Of a DNA stretch of 16,981 bases, positions 8,628 through 16,252 are shown one piece after another. This DNA comes from Smittium culicis. Taxonomy: Eukaryota; Kickxellomycota; Harpellomycetes; Harpellales; Legeriomycetaceae. The translations under genes were made by a program, and so were the position numbers. The number at the start of each line of letters is the position of its first letter. The first letter of the stretch is position 1. The stretch covers positions 1 to 16,981 of the forward strand of contig LSSN01001736.1 in NCBI GenBank assembly GCA_001970855.1. Reading direction: 5' to 3'. The notes beneath the pieces are model-generated. The model was not told the DNA's origin. It was given only the letters and a program-made list of their open reading frames with translations, and ran no database searches.

Positions 8628-9014
8628 CCCTTTCTCCCAGACTAGACTGCTTTTGGTCAAAATAATATATGGGATATTATTTCGAGAAGCGAAACATTTT
8701 CTATTAAAATTTTCCTTCACTTATAATTTCATTTATATTTTAAATCCAAAAAGTATATTTTATCAAATGGATTAACTAGTGTAGCCAATACTTCCGTCAA
8801 ATTATTATAAAAAAATAAAAATCCAAGTCAAAAAAGTTCCTCTCATTCTAACAATCTCCCATATATAATAGTGTTCAATTAAAATACTTTAATTTCAAGG
8901 CCTAAACAAATTTTGGGTTATTGTACATAAATAGAAAATAATAAAAGTGCTTATAAATAATAAAAGAATCATAAAATCAATTTTTTCAAAGGCTGTTGAT
9001 CGGGAATGGGTTAA
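8624..9014 (-). mobile_element. piggyBac-type MITE, copy C, reversed and interrupted by about 200 bp
   Basis: The left end CCCTTTCTCCCAGACTAGAC (8628 onward) matches the family's reversed left end, with AGACT...TTTTGGTCAAAATA matching AGACTATTTTTGACCTACAAAATA of copy E. From about 8870 the sequence resumes the family consensus (CTTTAATTTCAAGGCCTAAAC, then a motif like ATAAACGAATCAATAAA) and ends GGG (9008-9010) with TTAA at 9011-9014. The intervening 8670-8870 is extra; its right part (about 8805-8862) resembles the P repeat head at 10600-10680 and 11720-11775. The insertion boundaries are approximate. Confidence 0.7.
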
Positions 9015-9119
9015 TGCGTATAACTAATAGACTAAATATCTTTATAAAAAATGCTTTATTGACTGTAGATAAACAATGGTGTAATATGACTACATTTGGG
9101 CGATTCTTTTTGAGGAGGC

Positions 9120-9350
9120 CATTTTATAGTGTGAAGTGTTACAGTGTATATAGCTTTAATTTAATTATTATCCAATAAAAAATCGATAGTTTATCTAGCA
9201 AATAAAAATCCTTAATTTAAATGAATAAGAAAAAAATCAAAATGCCTTTTTAGTTCCGCTAATAATACTTTCTTTTCCAGAATCCCAAAGCCAATAAAAT
9301 TATACTGCATCAAAGTGCTCTCTCGTTCAGAATCTCCCATTTACATACAC
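9120..9350 (+). repeat. P repeat, copy 1
   Basis: This is a diverged non-coding repeat, recognised by shared blocks in the same order as in copies 2 and 3. The blocks are GTGTTACAG (9136-9144), an A-rich stretch with AATTTAAATGAATAA, CCGCTAATAATACTTTC (about 9256-9272), and TTCAGAATCTCCCATTTACA (about 9327-9346). It has no ORF of note. Here the block order is not interrupted by a MITE, so it shows the unoccupied state of sites that are filled in copies 2 and 3. Outer limits of the repeat are not defined. Confidence 0.6.
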
Positions 9351-9366
9351 AGAAGGATTTTGATAA

Positions 9367-9561
9367 AAACTTTCACGGGCTGTTGACTATATTTGAACTA
9401 TCATAATCATTTAACCATGTGAAAAATAGATGAGTAAATGTTTAGATATGTACTATTATTTGCTACTAAATAATTTTTCCTAGTAAAAAATTTCAGGCAC
9501 TTGGTCTGTCCAATTATGCTAATTAAAAATGTCAAAGAGTGCTGGCCTCGGAAAGTGCTAA
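9367..9561 (-). mobile_element. piggyBac-type MITE, copy D, degenerate and reversed
   Basis: CTTTCACGGGCTGTTGACTA (9370 onward) matches the reversed family left end TTAACCCTTTCACGGGCGGTAGACTA with the first bases changed. The far end GAGTGCTGGCCTCGGAAAGTG (about 9537-9557) matches GAGTGTTGGGTGGGAAAGGG of copy E. Flanking TTAA sites have decayed to AAAA-like and CTAA. The middle is strongly diverged, so this is one of the oldest copies. Confidence 0.6.
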
Positions 9562-9659
9562 AGCGCTTTTGTCGATTCAGCGAAATGGATTGCCATTCCC
9601 TTCATCACGTGTATATTAATGCCACTTTTCTAAATAATCATTATAAAAAAACACGCTTA

Positions 9660-9973
9660 AATATATTTCAAATGACAACGATAAACTAACAATCTCAACG
9701 AATTAGATTTTAGTGAAATTAAATGCATGGGAGGCACTTTTAAAGGAATAGATTTATAGTGCACAGTGTTACAGAATATAAAATCGATTATAAAACTAAT
9801 GACCAATTAATAGAATCGGAGCTTTGTTTAGCAGATAAAAATTTCCAAAGTAAATGAATAAATAGAAAAAACGAAACATTTATTTAATCTGCCAATAATA
9901 TTTACAACACTGAATACCCAACCCAATAACACTAAAATCAACATCGTGATATCTTCGATCAGAATCTCTCACA
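9660..9973 (+). repeat. P repeat, copy 2
   Basis: The blocks GTGTTACAG (9766-9774), TAAAATCGATTATAAAA, GTAAATGAATAAATAGAAAAA, GCCAATAATATTTAC (9890-9904) and TCAGAATCTCTCACA (9959-9973) follow in the same order as copies 1 and 3. It ends against MITE copy E, which occupies the TTAA right after TCTCACA. In copy 1 the same point reads CTCCCATTTACA with no MITE. The left boundary is uncertain. Confidence 0.6.
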
Positions 9974-10170
9974 TTAACCCTTTCACGGGCGGTAGACTAT
10001 TTTTGACCTACAAAATAATGCCAACTGAATTCATCAAAAACAGTTTAATTCCAATTCCATAAAAAATATTATTTAGTTGAGGAATAGTAGCAAATAATAA
10101 ATTTAATTATAAATCATAAACGAATCAATAAATTCGGATTATTTAAGAGTGTTGGGTGGGAAAGGGTTAA
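9974..10170 (-). mobile_element. TTAA-flanked piggyBac-type MITE, copy E (reversed)
   Basis: Intact termini: TTAA (9974-9977) CCCTTTCACGGGCGGTAG ... GGGTGGGAAAGGG TTAA (10167-10170), with a 189-bp body exactly as long as copies A and F. The interior reads the reverse complement of the family motifs (for example CGAATCAATAAATT and AATTCCAATTCC). It is inserted at the end of P repeat copy 2. Confidence 0.87.
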
Positions 10171-10235
10171 AGACTATATGTAAAATCAGTAATCCATCTT
10201 GCAGCAAGAATTTTTATTGAGAATCTTCCAGTTTT

Positions 10236-10432
10236 TTAACCCTTTCACGTCCATCTCTCTTTAAAAAAGCGATTTTATTGATTCGCTAGTCATTTATAAG
10301 ATCGTTTATTATTTACTTCTATTTTGAATTATACCAATATTTCTTAAGGCCTCGGAATTGAAGTAAAATAACTGAACGCAATTAGCTATATTTGGAATAC
10401 CAAATTTAGTCTACCGCCCGTGAAAGGGTTAA
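10236..10432 (+). mobile_element. TTAA-flanked piggyBac-type MITE, copy F
   Basis: TTAA (10236-10239) CCCTTTCACGTCC ... CTACCGCCCGTGAAAGGG TTAA (10429-10432), with a 189-bp body. CCCTTTCACG and CGTGAAAGGG make a perfect 10-bp terminal inverted repeat. Internal motifs TTTATTGATTCG and GGCCTCGGAATT are present. It lies 65 bp from copy E in the opposite orientation, and with copy G it brackets P repeat copy 3. Confidence 0.88.
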
Positions 10433-10496
10433 TTGAATCATTGCCTTCGCTGGTACGCATCTAGTAATCCGAGATAGGAACATATAAGTTATTATT

Positions 10497-10871
10497 AGGG
10501 GGAGGGTGACTTTTTTTCTTAGAAATTATAATCACTTATTTTTACTAGGTAAAGGCGTTGGTTGTATTAGATTATTGGTTCGATGAATTTTTCTAATATG
10601 ATTTAAAAATAAAGGTAGTGTTGCAAATTAGGAAAAGCTTAATAGGAAGTGGTCCGCTCCTCGAAACAATCTCCAATATGGGAGACTCTTTATGGAGGAA
10701 TCGCTGTATTGCGTAATGTGTTACAGTTTATAAAATCGCGTAAAAATATTTATATTGAATGTTTTAATTTTAAACTTTTTTTCAAATAAGAATTTCAAAA
10801 TTAAATGAATATATAGAGAAATCGAAAAATCTTTTTAAAACCGCCAATAATATTTACAAAAACCATGTACA
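10497..10871 (+). repeat. P repeat, copy 3 (continues beyond MITE copy G)
   Basis: This is the longest copy. Its head (about 10541-10680: AGGTAAAGGCGTTGGTTGTA, TTAGATTATTGGTTCGATGA, TTTAAAAATAAAGG, GCTCCTCGAAACAATCTCC) is shared with 11656-11775. Its tail (GTGTTACAG at 10718-10726, ATTAAATGAATATATAGAG, CCGCCAATAATATTTAC at about 10841-10857) is shared with copies 1 and 2. The final block (GCAACATTGTGATTTC, TTCAGATTCTCTCA) is found at about 11075-11108, beyond MITE copy G, so G appears to be inserted inside this repeat. Confidence 0.6.
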
Positions 10872-11070
10872 TTAACCCTTTCAGAGGCGGTTGGCTTTTT
10901 TTGAACTACCAAAGATATCCAACCAAACAACAATCAGATAAAGTAATATCAGATATTAGCATTTTATTGGTTGGTAAATTGGATATATCCAATAACAAAT
11001 CAATAGTACATGGCTTATCCAATTATGAATTTTAATTAAGTTTAAGACCGTAGACCCCGGAATGGGTTAA
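10872..11070 (-). mobile_element. TTAA-flanked piggyBac-type MITE, copy G (variant interior)
   Basis: TTAA (10872-10875) CCCTTTCAGAGGCGGTTGGC ... CCCCGGAATGGG TTAA (11067-11070), with a 191-bp body. The left 40 bases match the reversed family (TTTTTGAACTACCAAA). The middle differs from the other copies and is rich in CCAAT-type and ATTGG words, including GGATATATCC. This suggests a separate subfamily or a rearranged interior between family-specific ends. It sits within P repeat copy 3. Confidence 0.78.
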
Positions 11071-11286
11071 ACTGCAACATTGTGATTTCTTTGTTCAGAT
11101 TCTCTCATTTGTATTAGAATATTAAATTATTATTGAACTAGCCAAATTATTAGTTTTAATTGAATGGCTCAATATACCGGATAGTTTTTTGCAATGCTAT
11201 CGTACCAATAAAATTTATGATTAAAAAAAAAGGTAAAATATTTTTTATTTCCAAGTCTGATTTTAAAATTAATTTTTTTCCATTTC

Positions 11287-11476
11287 TTACCTATCCTATC
11301 CAAAAATCTTTAAAAAAATGAATTTATTGATTCGCTTATTTATAAAGCTGACGTATAATTTGGTGAAGTTATTAGACAAACCAATAATTATATGAGCCTA
11401 GGAATTAGATTACTGTTGATGCAGCTAACTAAATTTGGTAGACCAAAAGTAGTCTGTCTCCCTTGGAAAGTGTTAA
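11287..11476 (+). mobile_element. piggyBac-type MITE, copy H (degenerate)
   Basis: The left end reads TTACCTATCCTATCCAAAAA where the family has TTAACCCTTTCCCATCCAAAA. The right end reads TGGAAAGTG then TTAA (11473-11476). Internal AATTTATTGATTCGC and GAGCCTAGGAATTAG keep the family motifs. Same orientation as A, B and F. Confidence 0.7.
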
Positions 11477-11639
11477 TTTATAACATTAAAACTTTAGCAC
11501 GTTTTCTATTTATAGGATGAATTCGCAAAATACATTTGTTTTATATTAATAATAGAAGTAAATATCTTAATTATATCTGATTGATTTTGATATCCTACTA
11601 ACTGGGAAATTCTTTGGAAAAGCACAACTTTCTTTGAAA

Positions 11640-11777
11640 TTCTATTTGCTTTCTTTTATTAGGTAAAGTTATTAGTTGTATTAGATTATTCATTCGATTA
11701 TTTTATTAGTAAGATTTAAAAATAAAAATAACATTTCAAAGTAGGAAAAGTTCTGCTCCTCGAAATAATCTCCCAAC
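11640..11777 (+). repeat. P repeat, copy 4 (head only)
   Basis: TTATTAGGTAAAG, TTAGTTGTATTAGATTATT, ATTCGATTATTTTATTAG, GATTTAAAAATAAAAATAAC, GGAAAAGTTCTGCTCCTCGA and AATAATCTCCCA follow in the same order as in the head of copy 3 (10541-10680). The GTGTTACAG tail block does not follow. A shorter trace of the same head (AAAAATAAAAATCC ... AAAGTTCCTCTC ... CAATCTCCCA) lies at about 8805-8862 inside MITE copy C. Confidence 0.6.
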
Positions 11778-11779
11778 TA

Positions 11780-13700
11780 AAAATTTTGAAACAAAATAGA
11801 TTGAAAGTATTCATAATTAAGATTAATAACTTTACTGAGACCAAAAATATAATCAAACAAAAATCATTTTTTTTATCAATAAGAACAAGATTAAAGGTTC
11901 AGACAAGTGAAATTAAAATTATCCAGGTTTTTTCTATTTAAATTCTGATATTACTGTTGTGATAATAGTTGGTTATATCCCTTTACTTAATTTTTCTGAA
12001 AAAGTTTACTAGTCGAGATAAAACAATGTGTTTTACACAATACTCCAGTATATGAATGAAACAAGCTACCTATATTTTTTTTAACCTAGGAATTTTATTG
12101 GTATGATAACAATAATATAAAATGCGTGGTACAGTTAACAAAAAGATATTAATTTTGTTCAAGGCATAAAAATACTAATATTCTGACAATAATAAATTCC
12201 TTTGCCGGTCTATCGGAATCGTGTCATAAGTGAAATGGGATGAAAATACCAAAATAAAGATCCCCACCCAGTCATTGGTTCAAATTAAGTTTATCTATAA
12301 GTTATGGTTTATCTTTACCATAATTTAAAGTATAAGCGAATAATAGATAAAATAAATAGGCTTTTGAAAAAATTCCGTGTTTTAAATATAGTTGAAATTT
12401 TTATTAGTGAAGAGATACTAATTGCTCTTTTAATTAATGTAGCAAAGGTCTAATATAGCACCTAATCAAACTTTATATTCTAGGTTATATTATACAATGA
12501 TGAAATATACAGTTCTTAAATAGATAAATTAACGTTGTGTAATTAATTTTTTTTAATATAATTCATAATATAAACGTAACGTTATTATCGTAAGGCGTTG
12601 TTTGTCCGATTATAATTCCAAGAATCTAAAAGATATAGATATAATTTATTTAAAAGCAGCAAATTATGATCAATGACTAAAATTTATTTCATCCTACCAT
12701 AGCTTAATTCTTCTGGCAGTCAACAGCTCCGTGTTAATAAGGAGTTAATAAATATTTAACACCAAATGATTTGATCTAAGCAGAATTTAGCTTTTTTAAG
12801 TAGTGTTTAACAATTTTAAACAGCTCTGAAATATTATAAGTGATTCGTTTATATTATCTTCAATCCTTATGGTATGCATAATATATCCACTTTTCAAAAA
12901 AAAAAAAGATTGGTTGTGATAATTTTCTTAACTTTTTCAAATAATGGTATAACTTACTAACTTTTGGTAAAATTAGCAGGAATCGTAGGTCTATTATTTC
13001 ACTTGCCGAAATTATTTCATAGTTAATAAAATATAACCCTTAAATAAAAATGGTATTTGCTTATTAAGTTCTAAATAAAATATTTTTAAACAGTAAACTA
13101 ATTATACTACCTCATGCACTGATGTATTTGATGATATTTAATATCATAAATCATATTTTTGTTGGATATTTTCCAATGAAAACATTTTAACCGAGTCTAG
13201 CTACTAAGGTATAAAAAATTATTGTAAAAATCTCGCGAATAGAAAAAATTGCTGAATAAATGCTGCCCTACTGAATTGATTGGTCCTTCATCGAGAATCA
13301 GAGTACAAAAATTATAACATTTATTTTAATTAAACTTATAAATTCAATTACGTTTGTTTCAAAAACTGAAAGAAATTACCCAAAATAACACATTTAACAA
13401 CTTCGCATATTTAATTGCCTAAAACGTAAAAAAATAAGCACCTCCTTATATAATTATCTAATTTAAAATCTTTCCTTGATCTTACGCATGCACAAATGTT
13501 ACGATATCTTATTTATACTATTTCTGCAGAAAATAATTACTTACTTCAAATTCAAACACGTGGTAATTGTTTGAACTATTGCATATTGAAATTGTATCAA
13601 GTTCTTGGCTAGTATTATGTCCTTAGTTTATAGTAGTGTAAACCAAGATTATCACATAATACTCACTGGAAATAGAAATATAGTACAAGTTAAAAATTTT
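11780..13700. other. Gene-free AT-rich region upstream of the GH3 gene
   Basis: No frame of useful length and no RNA gene recognised on either strand. Poly(A) of about 11 lies near 12897-12907. The right end must contain part of the promoter of the GH3 gene. Nothing else is supported. Confidence 0.5.
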
Positions 13701-13731
13701 TTTTGTACATGTTATTTGGTATACTGTTTAA

Positions 13732-13739
13732 TATAAATA
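13732..13739 (+). promoter_or_regulatory. TATA-like box of the GH3 gene
   Basis: TATAAATA begins 79 bases before the preferred ATG (13811). Initiation 25-35 bases downstream would give a 5' leader of about 40-50 bases. The box lies downstream of the earlier in-frame ATG at 13709, which argues that 13709 is not in the mRNA. It is framed by GGTAT (13719-13723) and ATACC (13737-13741). In such AT-rich DNA a TATA match is weak evidence by itself. Confidence 0.45.
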
Positions 13740-13810
13740 CCAGAGGGGTATTCGAGATAAATTATAATTCAATAGATGATTCTAATTTCATTTATAATTT
13801 TAAAGTAAAA

Positions 13811-16252
13811 ATGGATAAGCTCTATAAATTTTGTTTATATATTTTTATTGTTTCTGATATAAGCATATCGCAAGCTCAGCCTACTCTTTTAGGAAAATAT
13901 GCTAGTCAGCCTAAAATTGATGTAGCAGGCCCAAGAACTTTAAATGGAGTTCAGTGTCTCCCAGAATTCTTCCCTAAACAAGACTTTGATCCTATTAGAC
14001 CAAAATCAATCGATTCATATCAAATACCACAATTTGATGAGTCAGTATACACTGGGCCATCCAAAAAAATTGATGATGATGTTAAGGAGCTATTGAACTC
14101 GATGTCAATTGAAGAAAAAATTGGACAAGTATCTGTATCGCATGTTTATAACTTTATAGGATGTGATGGTAATATAAACACCACAGCTGTTGAATATGCA
14201 TTTGATGTGCTAAAATTAGGCTTCATTTTTGGAAGTCCATCCGATGCTTTTTGGAGATATGCATTTAATTCACCACAGCGATTTGCGAATTTTTCAAACA
14301 CAATTCAAAAAATTGCCGTATCAAAAGGTCCAAAGATACCTGTTATGTATGGTGTTGACTCAATTAGAGGTGCAAATTTCGTCAAAGGCGCAACTTTCTT
14401 TCCTGCACCTGTTAATGCTGCTGCTACTTTCAACCCAGTCCATGCGTATAATACTGGAAGAGTAGGAGCAAAGGACAGTCGTGCTGCAGGAACAAACTGG
14501 GTCTTTGGGCCTGGCTGCGATTTAAACGTAAATAAAATGTGGTCCAGAAACTTTGAAAGCTATGGTGAAGATCCTTTCCTTAGTGGAGAAATGGCTTATC
14601 ACTACGTTAAAGGACTTCAAGGAAATTACAAGAAAGATAGATCTAGAGTCGCATCTTGCTTCAAGCACTTTATAGCATACTCTGCTTCATATAATGGAAA
14701 AGACCAAGAGCCAAGGCAGGTTCCGATGAACATGCTACTTGAATACCATGTTCCTTCGTTTAAAAGAGCAATTGAAGCTGGTTCAGCTACTGGAATGGAA
14801 TCATACGGTTCGCTTAATGGACAGGACGTTGTGACCTCAAAGACTCTTATAGAGGATCTATTAAGAAAACACTTAAACTATACTGGTCCTATATCCACCG
14901 ATTCTAACGAGAATTTGTCTCAGTTTACAAAACATAAAACTGCATTTAGCCCTTCAGACGCGTCCTTACAACTATATAACAACACATCAATTGATATTCA
15001 ATTAACATACGATGCATCTGCTTTTATTTCCAGCGCAATAGATTTATTTAAATCCGGAACTGTACCTATTTCTAGGTTAGATGAATCTGTGGGGCGCGTA
15101 TTGCAGCTAAAAAAAGATATCGGCTTATTCGAAAACCCATATTCAGATCCATCTCTTATAGACTCAGTTGGGTCGAAGCAAGACATAGAACTTTCTAGAA
15201 ATGCAGCAAGAGAGTCATTGATTCTTTTGAAAAACTCTGATAAAGTACTTCCCCTATCAAAAGATAGTAAAATACTGTACGTTGGCGCTAATTTTAATTC
15301 AACAAGGTATTTAATAGGCGGTTGGAATGTACATGCAAACGGACCAAATGATTTCGAAGGCGATGCTGTTTATGATGGATATGGAGATACTATACTCTCT
15401 GGGGTTCAAAAGATAACAGGTAAACCAGCGAATTATATTCCGGGGTACACAATTGGTGGCAATGCTGGGCAAGGGTATAAAAATATAATTAGAGAAGCAA
15501 GAAAAGCGGATAAAATCGTATTTTTCTTTGGTCAAAGCGGAAATATCCAATCTCTAGGCAATATAGAAACCCTAAAAATGGCAGAAGATCAGTATAATAT
15601 AGTAAAAAGAGTTTCAGAAGAAACAAGCACTCCAATAATCATTGTATTGGCTCAGAATCAGCCATTCTCTTTAGGAGAGCTATCATCAATTGCCGATGGT
15701 ATAATAAATGCAAATTTACCTGGTTCATATGGAGGCTTACCAATAGCAGAAGCTCTATTTGGAGAATTTAGTCCATCTGGTCGCCAGCCTTATACTTACC
15801 CCAGGCTTGACTATCAATCTACTACAACATACTTTACTCCTGTGTGGAACGAATATAGCCCTGAATTTGCTTTTGGTCAAGGAATGGGTTATAATGAAAT
15901 AACATATAGTAACATAACAACTAGTTCTGATGTTATTAGCCCAGGAAATCCCATTAATGTTTCTGTTACTGCTGTAAACAATGGTAAGCTACCTCAAATG
16001 GAGCCTGTCTTGATGTATACTACCCAACAAGTTAGAAGAGGATATTCTCCAGAAAAGTATCGACTCAGAGCTTTCGATAAACAACTTATTGAACCAGGTG
16101 CATCTCGCACATTTACTTTCAAATTAACAGCAGAAGAATTGATGTTTTGGAATGTAGATTTAAACAGAGTACTTGAAGAGGGATTGATAGATATCACAAT
16201 AAACGCCTTCAATAAAAACTATGTAAAGAAGACCGTAAATCTGAAGAAATAG
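13811..16252 (+). CDS. Secreted GH3 beta-glucosidase-like protein with unusual acid/base region
   Basis: This is an 813-residue, intron-free glycoside hydrolase family 3 protein; the family removes terminal glucose from beta-glucans and cello-oligosaccharides. The start at 13811 is preferred. It gives a signal peptide (MDKLYK, then FCLYIFIVSDISI, cleavage near SQA/QP), and a TATA-like box precedes it; an open frame continues upstream to an ATG at 13709. In 13811-start numbering the (alpha/beta)8 domain covers about 85-440, the alpha/beta sandwich about 465-665 and the fibronectin III-like domain about 710-810. Conserved residues: D183 in GVDSIRG, the RNFESYGEDP block at 246-255, K285-H286, and nucleophile D364 in ISTD. 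PSGRQPYTYP (655-664) closes domain 2. Oddities: Ser follows the nucleophile where Trp is usual (SDW/TDW). The segment at 574-586 reads GQSGNIQSLGNIE where relatives read GE-PYTE--GDI, so Q580 occupies the acid/base Glu position. Several N-glycosylation sequons are visible. The fold is certain; hydrolytic activity is not. Confidence 0.93.
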   Translation: MDKLYKFCLYIFIVSDISISQAQPTLLGKYASQPKIDVAGPRTLNGVQCLPEFFPKQDFDPIRPKSIDSYQIPQFDESVYTGPSKKIDDDVKELLNSMSIEEKIGQVSVSHVYNFIGCDGNINTTAVEYAFDVLKLGFIFGSPSDAFWRYAFNSPQRFANFSNTIQKIAVSKGPKIPVMYGVDSIRGANFVKGATFFPAPVNAAATFNPVHAYNTGRVGAKDSRAAGTNWVFGPGCDLNVNKMWSRNFESYGEDPFLSGEMAYHYVKGLQGNYKKDRSRVASCFKHFIAYSASYNGKDQEPRQVPMNMLLEYHVPSFKRAIEAGSATGMESYGSLNGQDVVTSKTLIEDLLRKHLNYTGPISTDSNENLSQFTKHKTAFSPSDASLQLYNNTSIDIQLTYDASAFISSAIDLFKSGTVPISRLDESVGRVLQLKKDIGLFENPYSDPSLIDSVGSKQDIELSRNAARESLILLKNSDKVLPLSKDSKILYVGANFNSTRYLIGGWNVHANGPNDFEGDAVYDGYGDTILSGVQKITGKPANYIPGYTIGGNAGQGYKNIIREARKADKIVFFFGQSGNIQSLGNIETLKMAEDQYNIVKRVSEETSTPIIIVLAQNQPFSLGELSSIADGIINANLPGSYGGLPIAEALFGEFSPSGRQPYTYPRLDYQSTTTYFTPVWNEYSPEFAFGQGMGYNEITYSNITTSSDVISPGNPINVSVTAVNNGKLPQMEPVLMYTTQQVRRGYSPEKYRLRAFDKQLIEPGASRTFTFKLTAEELMFWNVDLNRVLEEGLIDITINAFNKNYVKKTVNLKK

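Noticed and set aside
8484..9178. Short ORFs of 60-78 codons in the repeat cluster
   Set aside because: They fall within MITE copies B and C and P repeat 1 and are not kept in the other copies of the same repeats.
9501..9689. 62-codon plus-strand ORF
   Set aside because: It starts inside the degenerate MITE copy D and runs into repeat DNA; no support as a gene.
13996..16212. Short ORFs on the other frames of the GH3 gene
   Set aside because: They overlap the long GH3 frame and are shadows of its codon use.
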